Assembly (NCBI GenBank): GCA_030770425.1
Contig: JASJFT010000232.1
Coordinates: 1-64,000 of the forward strand
Reading direction: 5' to 3'
DNA length: 64,000 nucleotides
Source of the DNA: Darksidea phi
Taxonomy: Eukaryota > Ascomycota > Dothideomycetes > Pleosporales > Lentitheciaceae
The translations under genes were made by a program, and so were the position numbers. How positions within the stretch are numbered: the first letter of the stretch is position 1; every line of letters starts with the position of its first letter. Below the pieces are notes generated by a model, which saw nothing but the letters and a program-made list of their open reading frames with translations, had not been told where the DNA came from and searched no databases. Shown piece by piece: positions 14,350 through 25,501 of this stretch.

Positions 14350-14860
14350 TTAATAGTTTAGATAGTATCTAAGGTATTATTCTACTATTTAATTTATTTA
14401 TTCTATTAGTCTATCTATCTATAGATAGTATATAGTTAATATACTATATTTTATTTCTAGTTTAGCTATAAGAGTTTACTAAAACTTTATTATAAACTTA
14501 ATATCTTTATTTAAGATTATTTTATCTAGTATTCCGTACTTATTAATTATATATCTTAGTAGAGTATAGGTAAGCTATTCTATAGTATTTCCTTTATCTA
14601 TATATAGGATAAAGTAGATATACTTAGTAAACTTATCTACTACTACTAGTATAATATTATAGGATACTTTAGTTATTAGTTTTTTAGAACGTAGTAACTA
14701 TATAATAAAGTCTATAGTTATAGTCTTTTATAGTCCTTTTATATTTTCTATTAGTTATAATATTCTATAAGGTATATATCTAGTATATTTATTATAGTAA
14801 TAATTAGTATATTCTAAAAGAACTTAGATAATTAATTATTATATATATAGAAAATAATAT
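14350..14860 (-). pseudogene. Integrase remnant (Ty3/gypsy pol)
   Basis: Reading the minus strand through stops gives an integrase core. It has an ITIDFI block (first catalytic Asp, about 14709), VVVDKFTKY (about 14622-14650), YGILDKIILNKDIKF (second Asp, about 14496-14516) and a terminal segment with IE, IN and YLRYY spaced as in the family's C-terminal catalytic Glu helix (about 14362-14410). Several Gln, Trp and Arg codons are now stops or altered, the usual RIP outcome. Confidence 0.85.
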
Positions 14861-15394
14861 ATTCTTATTAATTATTTAAGAGTCTTTTCTACTCCCTAGT
14901 ATCTATATACTAGTACCTTATAATATTATCTAATAAATTTTTTTATTATTATCTTAGGTATATAAACTTTCTAGAATATATAAATAATTCTATCTTTTTC
15001 TTAGATTACTCCTTAAATCTCGTTTTATTTTATTAATAATTCTTAAGTAGTCTACTAAATCTACTAGGTCTATTTATTTTCTTTTAATTCGAGTATTATT
15101 TCTTATATTTCTACTAGTTTTAGGCGGTTATACGTAATCGTTCCGTTTATTTCTAATTTAAGAATAGCCGTACTAGGCTTTTCTATTCCTTAGTAGTCGG
15201 GTCTTCTACTAAGTATATCTACTCGTTTATTTTCTAATTCTTTAGTATATATAATCTTAATATTATAGATTATAAGGATTTATACCTATTATATCTATCT
15301 TTCGATTAATAGTTTATTTATTAAGAATTCTATTAGATTCTTATAATCTATATAAATTATAATAAAGTATTTAGATTCTTATAGATTAGATCTT

Positions 15395-15580
15395 TATTCT
15401 TTTAATACTTTAATAATTACTAATAACTTCTTACTATAGATATCGTAGTTAAGTTTAGCTAATAATATCTTTCTTAAAAAGTAGTATACTAGTTTAAGAT
15501 TATCTTTATTATCTTTTTATAGTAGTACTACTTCTATTATATAGTCTAATATATCTATTTTAATAATTAATAGTTCTTTA
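15395..15580 (-). pseudogene. RNase H remnant (Ty3/gypsy pol)
   Basis: Minus-strand translation shows IIKIDILDY, then a run containing KDNKDNLK, then the segment LNYDIYSKKLLVIIKVLKE. The order and spacing match the family's 'TDAS...pVaY.SrkL...E.NY...dKElLAi' RNase H signature. The Ala and Pro codons of the motif have changed by C-to-T. It lies directly downstream of the reverse transcriptase trace. Confidence 0.85.
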
Positions 15581-15949
15581 GAGTTATATATCTTAATTAT
15601 AGATTTCTTTATAAACTATTCTTTAATCTTTTTAAAAACTTATTAGTACTCTTTCTTCTACTTAAAGGGCTAATTCTTTCTAGTAAGCTATATAAGGGGT
15701 ACCGTCGTTATACTCTAATATAGTATTAACTTTTAGTAAAAGTTATAAAATTCTAAGAATAACTATAGTTCTTTAAGATTCTTTAGTATAGACTATTCTT
15801 TAATCTTCTTAATTCGTTATAGGTCTACTTTAATTTCTCCTAGTCTAATAATAAATTTTAGAAATTCTATTTCTTATATATAGAACTTATATTTTCGTAG
15901 ATAAAAGTATAGTTCTACTTTTTTAAGTACTTATAAGACCTTTTTTATA

Positions 15950-16330
15950 TATTCTTTATATTTCTATTCTATTTCGAAGTAGATTAGAATATTATTAAGG
16001 TATACTATTACGAATTAATCGAGATATTTTTATAAAATATTATTAATTTATTTTTAAAATATCGCGGGTATATTTATAAGTCTAAAAGGTATTACTTAGT
16101 ACTTATATAGTCCTTTCTTAGTTTTAAATACTATTTTCTATTCTTTATCTTCTTTAATTTAAATCTAATAATACGCGTTTTTAATATCTAGTTATATAAA
16201 CTATTTAGCTTTTTTTAGTCGGTCTTATATTTCTAATATTAGAGATAGAGGGTATTAGTTTTTAATCGTAATATTATTAAATACTTAGTAGTTAATATAT
16301 AATCGTAGTTTTATAGTATCTTTCTTAGGT
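15950..16330 (-). pseudogene. Reverse transcriptase remnant (Ty3/gypsy pol)
   Basis: The catalytic box is readable on the minus strand at 15982-16005 as VYLNNILI; both catalytic Asp codons (GAT) have become AAT. Upstream blocks KNAYY and GLYKY and downstream EYIK fit family positions. The loss of the catalytic pair alone would abolish activity, and internal stops are numerous. Confidence 0.87.
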
Positions 16331-18039
16331 ATAAAGAGAACTAGGTATTTTATAGATAAATTTAAGTACTAAATATACCTTTTTATAAGATTCTCTTTAA
16401 GGTACTTTATTATAATAGCTTCTTTCCTTTCTATTAACTTATAGATTAGCTTAAATCTAGACGTCTTTCCTTTCTATAATAGAATTATATAGTTCTAAGA
16501 TTAGTACTTAGATAAGCTCTCTTTTAGTTCTTTAAATAATATTTCCTATTTTTTATATTACTCTAGAATATTATAATCTTTCTTTTTAGTCGTATTAGCT
16601 TTTTATAGAAATATTACTTATTAGTTCGTCTACTTAATATAGAGATTAGCTTCTTATAGCTATAGTATCTCTAGGATTATATTCTAGTCTTTTAATATTT
16701 CTATAATATTAAATATTTCGTCTTCTTTCTTCTAATTATATAGACTAAGTTTACCTCTAGTCTCGTATATTATAGATTCGTTAAAGGATTCTTCTTTAAT
16801 AGTATATACTATATTAGGGTATTATTTTTTTTATTAAGAAATCTTTCTTTATTAGATAAAATTCTTACTAATAAAGTTTTATATAGCTCTACTATCGATT
16901 AATATAGTAATTCTTTTTTTAAGGTAGATTCTATAGATATAAATATAATTCTATCCTTTAATTCCTTAGATTCTTATTTTCTTAGACTAATATTTTATAT
17001 TAATCTTAGTCTAGACGTATTTTAGATATTTATTCTCTAGGTATTTATACTATAGTCTTTCTAGGATATAATTTAGGGGTAGAAGTAGTCCTAGTACGAT
17101 TTATACGTATTCTTTTTATTATTAATTCTCGAATTATTACTATCTATATACTACTTCTAGTATAACTACCTAGATAATCCTTTTATTATAGTCTTTTACT
17201 AGGTAGTAGTTATTTTTCTACTTTATCTCTTTATAGAGTCTATATTCTCTTTATATATATAAGATCTATATAATCTTAAAGTATACTAGATATCTTATTT
17301 TATACTATAGGTTATCCTCTAAATTAACCTTATATCTCTAGTTATTATATTTTATAAAGGTTATACGTACGAGAATCTATCGTTTAATTACTATATATTA
17401 TAGTTATTTCTTATTAACTATTTAGGTAATATACTATATCTCTTTCTAAGTTTCTTAGTTAGGTATAATATTAGTTATAATAAAGTTCTATTTAATTTAT
17501 TATTTAAAGTCTTTAAATAGTCGATATATTAGATAAGATCTAGACTATTCCTTATAAATCTCCTATATTATAAGAGGTATTATTATTTTTTTTATAAATT
17601 ATAGGCCTTAAGTATAAGTTATATTAAGATTCTATATTAGTTCTATTTCTTTCTTTAATAGTTATATTATTTATAAGTATCTAGTATTCTTATATATCGT
17701 AACTAGATTTTTATCTTCTAGTTCTAAGAACTTATTACTATTATTAATCGTCTATAATAGTATATTTATAGTATTATTAAAGTCTTTCTACTTTATAGAT
17801 AAGTCTTTCTTAGATATTTCTTTCTATACTTCTAGCGAGAATAAAACTCTCCTCTAAGACTCCTAAGTTATAGCTATCTACTATTTTTATAGCTAATAGC
17901 TAGTATTTAACTTAGCTTTATAGTATATCTTATACTAGTTATATATATAAGTCGTCTAGTATATAGTATTATATTCTTATATTATAGCTACTCTATTTCT
18001 CTTACTCTACTAAGTATAGTAGGGTTTTTTCTTTCTTAA

Positions 18040-18084
18040 TCTATAATCTTTTACTAGGTATTCTTACTTCTTATACTTAAAGTA
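18040..18084 (-). pseudogene. Gag CCHC zinc-knuckle remnant
   Basis: Minus-strand codons read YFKYKK-stop-EYLVKDYR. The three Tyr and one His-derived Tyr fall at the C, C, H and C positions of CX2CX4HX4C if each TGY or CAY codon was mutated by RIP. This places gag between about 17.7 and 18.95 kb, next to the 5' LTR, as expected. Confidence 0.75.
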
Positions 18085-19032
18085 TACTTATTTTTTATAG
18101 AGCTCTTATTTCTTAAGATTCTATTTCCCTTTCTTAGGCTCTAGACTAGTCCCTAGGACTATTAGTTCTAGTCTATAGTATTTTTCTTCTTTCTTCTTCT
18201 TATAAAATCTAATTTTCTCTTTCTTTTTCTAATTCTATAGGTAGAAGTTATCGTTAATTTTAATAGCTTATTTAATTATATCTTATATAGTCTATAGTCT
18301 ATCTATTCGTATTATTTTATATTAAATATTATCCTTTAGTCCTTTATAGTAGTATAATATAAGGGCTACTTCTTCCTACTAGATCTTAGTAGTAAGTTAT
18401 TTAAACTTAGACGTATATATAGTAGTAGATTTAATCTATCTAAGATAGGTAATCTTCTATTCTACTAGTCTCTTCGAGTTAATATTTTTAAATATAATAT
18501 ATAACTTATTCTTAAAGTACTTATAACTTAAGAAAATAGCTCTAATTTTATTACTTTAATAGGTTTTATTAAGTTATAATTATTTATTTAAATAGATTTT
18601 AAACTAAGTAATAACTCTATTTATAAACTATACTACTACGAATAATACTTTTAAAATTTTATTAGATAGTCGTATCTTATTAAGGTCGAGATAGATTACT
18701 ATATTAGCTAGAAATCTCTTAAGTTTAGATTATATTCTATTAAACTTTTCTAGTTCTTTTAATTTTAATAGTTTTCTTATATATTTCTATAATTTCTTTA
18801 TTAATACTATAATTTATACTTCTAGTATATCTTCTTATTTCTTAAACGTATACTAGTTCTTAATAACTTTTTTAAAGTTTTCTATAGTTATACTATCTTT
18901 TAGGGAACTAAACTCCTAATAACTTTCTATCTCGGAGGTCTTAGGCTATAGTACCGGGCGCGTAGTAGTACTAGGGTTAGTTTCTTCTTCTACTATCGTA
19001 GTTAGTAGTTCCTACCTACTAGATAGTTAAGG

Positions 19033-19472
19033 TATTAAATAGGGTCTAGGCCTAATAGGTTATTTAGTCTTATTTAGGGTTTATACTTAAGATAGGAAAG
19101 AAGGAATAGAAATAAGTAGATAATAGTTTAATTACGTTAATAGATAAGGATTAATTTAGATTTAAATTAATTATAAGAAGAGAAAACTATCTAAGAGATT
19201 TATAGTTATTATATATTAATTTAGTTTCCTTAGATCTATAGCTCTATACCTATAGATTTACTAAGCTATAGCTCTATAACTCTATTCTAATAGATCTACT
19301 AAGCTATTACGTAACTATTAGATCTATTCTTATTAAGGTATAGATCTATTACGTAACTTCTTACTCGAGATCTATATTATAGTCCTCGTATTCCTTATTA
19401 GAGCTAGTAATAGGTTCGATCTCTAGTAACTCTATCTACTAGTATTCTATAGTATATATTTAGTTTATAATA
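19033..19472 (-). repeat. 5' LTR of the Ty3/gypsy element
   Basis: Partner of the 12483-12922 repeat, 440 bp, followed at once by the right-hand CTATT target duplication (19473-19477). For the minus-oriented element this is the upstream LTR, so the promoter region would lie here. Confidence 0.9.
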
Positions 19473-19929
19473 CTATTATCTATATATAAACTATCTATAG
19501 ATTATATTTAAAAATAACGTTATAGTTAGAATATTCGAGAAGATAATAAGAACTTTCTAAAAAAGAGTAAAATATTATAATTCTAACTAATTAGTAATAA
19601 AGTAGAAACTAGCTTAAATAACTATATTAAATAACTAGGATTATTTCTAATAACTAAAATTAAAAGAGAAAATATTTAGTTTACTAAAAATAGTATATTC
19701 TTATCTATTTACCTAATTATTTAATTATCTAACTATTTAATTTATACTATATAATTACTCTATTATAACTAATATAATTTATTTATACTACTACTATTAT
19801 AATTATATCTATTATTACTATCTTTACTATTATAACTAGAAATATCTATTATAGATTTATCTTCTAATTCTTCTTCTATATTTATTCTACTATTACTACT
19901 ACTAGTTATAGTATTTCTTTCTTTATTTT

Positions 19930-20196
19930 TTTTAACTCTTTTCTTTTTACTTAATAGTTTATTATTGTTTATTTCTTCTTCTTCGTCTCCTATAATATTT
20001 CTTTCTTTTAAAATAATTAGTTTTTTAATAGTACTAGGTAATAGTCTATTTTATTTTTCAGTTACTATATTATCTACTTTAGAAAAAGTAGATTCGCTAG
20101 TATTAGAAGTAGATAGAATAGCTAAATAATCTTTAGCTATTTTATAAATTATAGGAAATCTAGTTTTATTAGAATTATAATAGTCTACGATTTTTT
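19930..20196 (-). pseudogene. hAT transposase C-terminal dimerisation remnant
   Basis: The minus strand from about 20191 to 19975 reads FPIIYKIAKDYLAI, then STSNTSESTFSKVDNIVTEK, a stop, then NRLLPSTIKKLIILKE. This matches the hAT-family C-terminal dimerisation region ('FP.L..iA.dyLaI.aTSa.sER.FS..g.i.t..RnrL.p.t'). The frame is lost at about 20196, exactly where AT-rich DNA ends, so the catalytic part of the transposase is absent. Normal-composition DNA beginning 'acgtcagtgc' follows. Confidence 0.75.
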
Positions 20197-20962
20197 AACG
20201 TCAGTGCAAAAAACGGTGCGCTCGTTCCTTTTCAAAACGTTTCCGGGCGATTGGGTCGACTAGTCGCTGTTATACAGGGTACCAATGCAGGGCTAACCCG
20301 AGGTTATTTGCGAGGTTATTTGGACCACGCATGTCTTGATATGGCGTTTAAGGGGTTGCTATAGAGCATGCTGGACAGTGGTATATGTAGCTGTTGGATT
20401 GAGGACTCATCGCGGGAAAGGCCGTTAGAGTGGTGGTTTTTTGGTTTTTGAGATGTTGGTTATCGGACTGATGAGTTTCACTGTATGATCTGAGCAGCAC
20501 GACGCCCGGTCAAGACATGTTACAAGGCCAGAACGGAGCTGTATAGTACATGTGCCAACTAAGAGTGGCCATGTACTGTAACTAGGCATCTAATAGTCTT
20601 TCTCGTGTTGTCAGATCGTTGCACAGTGGGTTTCGTCGCATGAGCGAGAGCGACACGCTGCGGACCGGACGCACCGTAACCTACCGTAGCCTATGGGCAC
20701 TCGCTCGCTTTGGAATGACTATTTCCCGTGGAAAAAGACGTCCGCGTTTGCCAATGCCAAAATGAACCTCATAACTTTAATGATGCCTTTCCTATAGCGG
20801 GATCGTGAGGAAATGCGACAAAGCTCTCCTCCCCATTGAACTTCCTAAAGGCGTGCTAGGTCAGCATCGTAGTTGTCCGTTAGCGCCTCTGCCTGCGACT
20901 GCCGGACTCGTCGGACCCCGAGTCTGGCCGGATAGATCAAAGAGGTAAACGAAATGAGAGAG
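20197..20962. other. Intergenic, no gene recognised
   Basis: Normal-composition DNA between the AT-rich block and the 3' end of the histidine phosphatase gene. No ORF of note, tRNA or repeat was seen. Confidence 0.5.
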
Positions 20963-21896
20963 TTACCATCCCCGCTCAGCACCACCAGACAAAAATCTTG
21001 TCTCTGAGTTTAGCGCGCAGTCCCAGTTCCCAACCACACCCTTATCAGACTCCATGCTCCTGCGCACAAACTTGGACAACGAAGCAGTATAACACTGGAA
21101 GTCGTCTTCGTCCAGATCAGCGGGCATGCTGCCTGTCAACACACGGCCAATCGCAATCATGGTCGCTGCATGAGTACATATCAGGACAGTCTTGGGCTGT
21201 GCGAGATGCTGGTCCAGCTCAGTAACGATGTGATTCAGCGCCCTGGCGACGCGCTCGTGAAGCTCAGCAATCGACTCGCCCTTAGACGCAGGAGCATGAG
21301 TCGACACATAGTGCTGATCCAGATGTTCGAAATGCAGGCTTAAGATGGTGAGGCTTGGCGGCGTGGGATGCTCGAAATGGGCACGACCGAAGAACTCGCT
21401 AGGAAAATCAGCGAGCGTTCACGCGACCAATGGAGAAATGCGAGCCCCACCCAACCCCACGCTCTACCCTGATTTTCCCGCCCCCCTTTCCTTGGGCAAA
21501 GAGCCTCTGCGCAGTAGGCTTTAGCGTCTGTAAGCACCGATAAAAAGGGCTCGAGTAAATCTGGTCGATTGGCGGGTCAAGACGGCAAAGGTACTCGGCA
21601 AGCTCTTTGGACTGCTCAACTCCCTTTGCTACCAGCGGCGGGTCGGTCGGGATGCCCGTGGGCGTGCGCGTCGAGGCGGTGTACTCGCCAGTCTGGGAGT
21701 TCACAGCCCAATTTGCACGAAACTATACTGGCCCGGTCAGCGAAGTGCCCTGAGGAGACGGCATGTTACAGTATTTGCGGGTTGGCGCAAGCGTCCTAGA
21801 GGGGCAAGTTTTACGATGTGGCTGCAGGCCACCACAACATTGGACTGGCGACCTGGAACATACCGCGTGGCGTATCACGTATACGACTTCTATCAT
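20963..21896 (-). CDS. Histidine phosphatase superfamily protein, TFC7/tau55-like
   Basis: Three exons: 21864-21896, 21451-21722 and 20963-21398, giving 246 residues. Introns are 141 nt (GTATGT...TATAG) and 52 nt (GTGGGG...CCTAG). The start MIEVVYVIRHA puts the catalytic RH(A/G) motif at residues 9-11, and it continues FRANWAVNSQTG across the first junction. Further signatures are YSSPFYRCLQT and VLICTHAATMIAIGRVL, the second catalytic His. In yeast a protein of this family, Tfc7 (tau55), is a TFIIIC subunit, while other fungal members are uncharacterised phosphatases. The family call is firm; the TFIIIC role is inference. It is the first gene beyond the heterochromatin edge, with its 3' end towards it. 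Confidence 0.85.
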
Positions 21897-24030
21897 GGTG
21901 TCGTTCTCCTGGGTTTTCAAAGCAAGGCCGTCGTGATCGGAACCGCACACGTATATTATTGCAATTGGGCGTATCGCTGGATCATGGTGGAGATGCATGT
22001 GGTGTCCTCGGCTATTAGCGTCCACGTGAGAGAGCACATGTAGGTACATAGGAACAACTACCGTAGAGGTATACATGACTGGGCCCCAATTGGCAGTTAG
22101 TCGCTAGTGCATCGGCCCCGTGGAGGTGTTATCTTCTAGTAACACTAAATACCGCTCGCACTTCCTAATGGACCCCCACACTGTCGTCCCAAGCTCTCTG
22201 GACAGCCGTTCGTGCTTGGCAGGACGAGGCCTACGTGTGTCACATATTTGACTCCGACGGGCCTCGTCGTGGCCATTGGACATCAACCCAACGTTTGCAT
22301 CAATGCCCACAGCTCCACGGTGGCGCCCCGTCTTTCGTCATTGTCTGTTAACCGGAAACTGACAAATGCCAAGCCCCCTTTTGCGGCCTTCCTAAGGTAG
22401 GAAGACAAGTCACAATAAATCGCGCGTTGGGGGCAGGCAAACGAATCCTTCCAAAAGCAAGATCAAACTGGGAGTGTGGGGTTTAGTATGGCGCATTGCT
22501 CGTGCACGAGGACACTACTCGGTGATAGGTTGTTGGATGCGGCAAGTTGATGGTAATTGCAGAAGCCGCAAGAGGATGTCTGGCTCGCCCAAAAAATGTT
22601 TTGGACGAGAACAATTGTCTGCTTAGAGAACCAGAGTAGCGGTTTATTCTACGACCCATCGAGGCCATCAACGGAAGAGAACCTCGAAAATTATCTTCCG
22701 CTTTCGGCGTAAAAAGTTTCGCTTTCCACCGCACGGTGTTTGTGGCGGAAACTGCTACTGGTTGGGAGAACACCACCCTCTGAGGTTGTTAGGCAAGAGT
22801 GGGGGAACGCATGCGGCATTATTGGGGTTGTTCGCTGCTATTAATATAAGGTAATCAATCTCCATACTAAAACGCGTGTTTTCTTGGGAGACTTGCAGTC
22901 AACTTCTTGTTGGTCTAGATCCACCAGATGCCAACACTTCCCATGAAAATAACGTCGTCTCTAGGCCATCAAAGGAAAGTGACCAGGCTAGTACTAGCAT
23001 AGTGTACAAACGTCCCGTTGGAAGCCGTTGCTGCACTACATCCCTAAATCCTGAGCTGTCCTAGGAACACTCTGCACTCAGGCCAGAAATTGCATCGGCA
23101 ACAGCGATTCATACAGCCATGTAAAGGCTAAGCAAGTGGGTCAATGCCTCGGACGGTAACCATAGTGTCCGTCTTTATGCTCGAGTCGTGTTGCTTCTCG
23201 GGGCCCTATCATGCCTAGATACGAGTCACGGCGTTAAGTTTCTAGAAGCCAACACACACGCTATGCCGCAACGATTGACCATAGAGTGGTGCATGCGTAG
23301 TCTGTTGATCCACCGGCCAACTGCAGGACTCATGTGCGTTACTGATTGGTGGAGAGCGCTCAAGGACGATAGAAAGCCACTTGAAATCGTACGATTGCTA
23401 TCTTTGACATGCTTTGTGCCGGTTAAGGATTTAGATAGTCTTTTGGCTGAAGATACGATTCTTCTACAGGCTAAGTACACCAAACGATCTTGTCGAAGGG
23501 TTAAGCTGACAACGGCCCAAGTGTCCCACGCGGCACGAGCACGCAATCTGCAAGTTTAACTAATGCCAAACGAGGATGTAGCAAAAAAAGAAAGCACCCA
23601 GGCGCAGGCAAGCAGGATAGGATTTACATTACGGTTCAACACTCTGGAATAACGATCCCACCGTGTAACGTGCAGTGTCCTGTTGGTGGAACTAGGGGCT
23701 AATGGAGTCGAGTTCTGTATGGTCCTTGAGGTGGTACGCAAAAGCAAACACCGGCACAGTAGCTCCACCCATGTACCAACGACAGGGACCGCTAGCAACG
23801 CACAGACGACGTACTTTGCCATACGGCTTTTAGTAAGAGAGGCAAAAGGTACCCCTGCAGAGCTTTCAGGCGATCGTTGACCAGGTGTCTGAAGGAAAGA
23901 AAGTTTGCTAAGAGGACAAGGATGCTCAGGGACGGGACCAGATCAGATTTGCGCGCCATAATCGACAGGATATGTACGTTCGATATGGTACGGTATGGAA
24001 CATTAATGTAGAAAGCCGGAAAGAGCTGCA
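21897..24030. other. Intergenic, no supported gene
   Basis: Only short overlapping ORFs on both strands are present, the longest 123 codons at 23188-23559, with no recognisable motif, splice pattern or start context. I see no RNA gene or repeat. Confidence 0.45.
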
Positions 24031-24911
24031 CTACTTTCCACTTACGCCGTGCAACGGTATATTCTTCCCGTGTTCTTCATCACTCCTCCTTCCACAGCGG
24101 AACTTCCCGCCCATTCCTAACTTCTTCTCCGTTATCCAAACGCGCAGCATGATGACATACCTCACAATGAGGAACACAACGATTGACCCAATCAAAATGC
24201 CGACAATATAAGCGACCACTATGCCGTCCGAGTTTCTGTCGAGATCGAGGAAGTCGTAGACGTAGAAGCCTTCGGTCGCGTGGGTAAGGTATGCGAGGCC
24301 TAGATATAGGGCCAAAAGTAGGACGATAGGAACAAGGTGTACAAATGGCATCGGTTCCGTTCGAGGGAGGATGATCTCAAACAGAGCATACGCAGCATTG
24401 AGCGCATGTTGCGAGGCATTGGACCAAGTCTCAAAAATAGACAGGAATCCACCGGAGGGTGCAAGAAGCGCCCAGTACACAGCTGTCAAGGGTCAGCAGA
24501 GCCCTTTAGAAGCAATCGTGGGAGCTTACCCGTCACGATCCAAGGGTAGACAACAATGGTCGAATAGAACATGCTGTGAGCCGTCTGCAGCGCGCGGGGC
24601 CAGCGAGCTAGGAACGAGGTGCCTGTGAGCCAGTAGCTGCAGGTATGCAGTGCGCTGAAGACATAGTAGAATGCGAGACCCCAGTACGTCAAGTTCGTGA
24701 AGTACGAGAACGAGTGCTGAGACGCCTCCGACAAGCCGTGGCTTCCATTCCAGCCAAAGATGGTGAACAGTGTGACGAAAGCATACAGGCCGAACAAGGT
24801 CCGGAGGGTAAAGAGCGCAGCAGGTGTGAGGACCCAGGAAGTCTCGAAACGGAACGAGGGATCACATCCAGCGTGCTCACGAGAAGCTATGGAGCGCTCC
24901 CAGATAGGCAT
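24031..24911 (-). CDS. Multipass membrane protein, FAR-17a/AIG1 or rolling-stone type
   Basis: Two exons (24530-24911 and 24031-24482) joined over a 47-nt intron (GTAAG...GACAG) encode 277 residues. At least six hydrophobic segments are visible, including ALFTLRTLFGLYAFVTLFTI, LTYWGLAFYYVFSAL, IVTAVYWALLA, VHLVPIVLLLALYLGLAYL and VVAYIVGILIGSIVVFLIV. The block FSYFTNLTYWG and the conserved WSNASQHALN and FEIILPRTEP are typical of a fungal membrane family related to FAR-17a/AIG1 or rolling-stone proteins. The biochemical role is unknown; animal AIG1/ADTRP hydrolyse fatty-acid esters of hydroxy fatty acids, but I do not claim that here. The C-terminus is charged and likely cytosolic. Confidence 0.7.
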
Positions 24912-25501
24912 GTTGGGGTCGGTGCGGGATGTTGTTGTGTGCGGACAAGAGATGTCATCCGCGGGCTTTCATGGATGTTCGCTGAAGCGGCGGCGTCGCG
25001 ATGCAGTAAGACTGCAATAAATCGGCGGGAGAGCCCAAGGTGTATTGTAGGGTAGCGGTAGTCTGCGGTGTTGTGTATATGGAGCCATCTGAAAGGCGCT
25101 GCGAGGAAGGCCGCCGAGGCTGAGGCTGAGGCTGAAGAAATCGGAGATTACAATCACATGAACAGGAATAGGGTGAAGCTACGCTCGAAATAGCAACAAT
25201 ACTGTATGGTCTCCAGATATTTGTCACATGTTAAATTACATAGTCAGCATCCTAATCAAAGCTAACATTATTTAGCGCGTGCTGCAAATGCACGACTCAT
25301 TCTGATCCCGCACACGTCTTCAACCATGTACCCTGCGAGTGGCGTCATATCCATGCTCCGTCGGCACATCCCTAGATTGACCGTTGCGTACATATCCTCC
25401 ATGGCCGCTCTGCATTGATCGAAATGTCAAGAACAGCCTTACTCTGACCTTCTATACACTTCGCTCCTGCTCACCCGTACTACTATTTGCCAAAGACCAC
25501 C
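24912..25501. other. Divergent intergenic region
   Basis: Lies between the start of the membrane-protein gene (minus) and that of the bZIP gene (plus), so it should hold both promoters. A short GAGGCT/GAGGCTGAG-rich stretch occurs at about 25110-25135. No other feature was recognised. Confidence 0.4.

Larger units (their letters stand above)
12483..19472 (-). mobile_element. RIP-inactivated Ty3/gypsy LTR retrotransposon
   Basis: A 6990-bp element bounded by two 440-bp direct repeats with no net length difference and flanked by the 5-bp duplication CTATT (12478-12482 and 19473-19477). The outer ends read TA...TA, as TG...CA would after RIP. Internal coding traces all lie on the minus strand in the order gag zinc knuckle, reverse transcriptase, RNase H, integrase; that order (integrase last) defines the Ty3/gypsy (Metaviridae) lineage. 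A purine-rich tract (on the minus strand) lies just inside the left, 3' LTR at about 12925-12937. Every gene carries many stop codons, so it cannot encode proteins. I did not find a clear primer-binding site. Confidence 0.9.
1..20196. repeat. AT-rich, RIP-saturated heterochromatin-like block
   Basis: The whole stretch is strongly AT-rich and rich in TA. CA and TG dinucleotides are almost absent; I noticed only a handful, for example near 1483, 2039, 4512, 4735, 9570, 19965 and 20060. CG, CC and CT are kept. This is the footprint expected of C-to-T mutation at CpA on both strands, the known target of RIP in ascomycetes. No long open reading frame survives outside the island at 10313-11231. Composition flips to normal at about 20196. 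Segments 1-600, 1011-6170, 6579-10247 and 11243-12477 are decayed repeat DNA in which I could not recognise an element family; structured parts are listed separately. Confidence 0.93.

Noticed and set aside
20200..20230. 'CAGTGCAAAAAACGG' as a hAT terminal inverted repeat
   Set aside because: No matching inverted copy was found downstream, so a hAT end cannot be supported.
23188..23559. 123-codon plus ORF
   Set aside because: A 106-codon ORF lies antisense to it; no motif and no start context.
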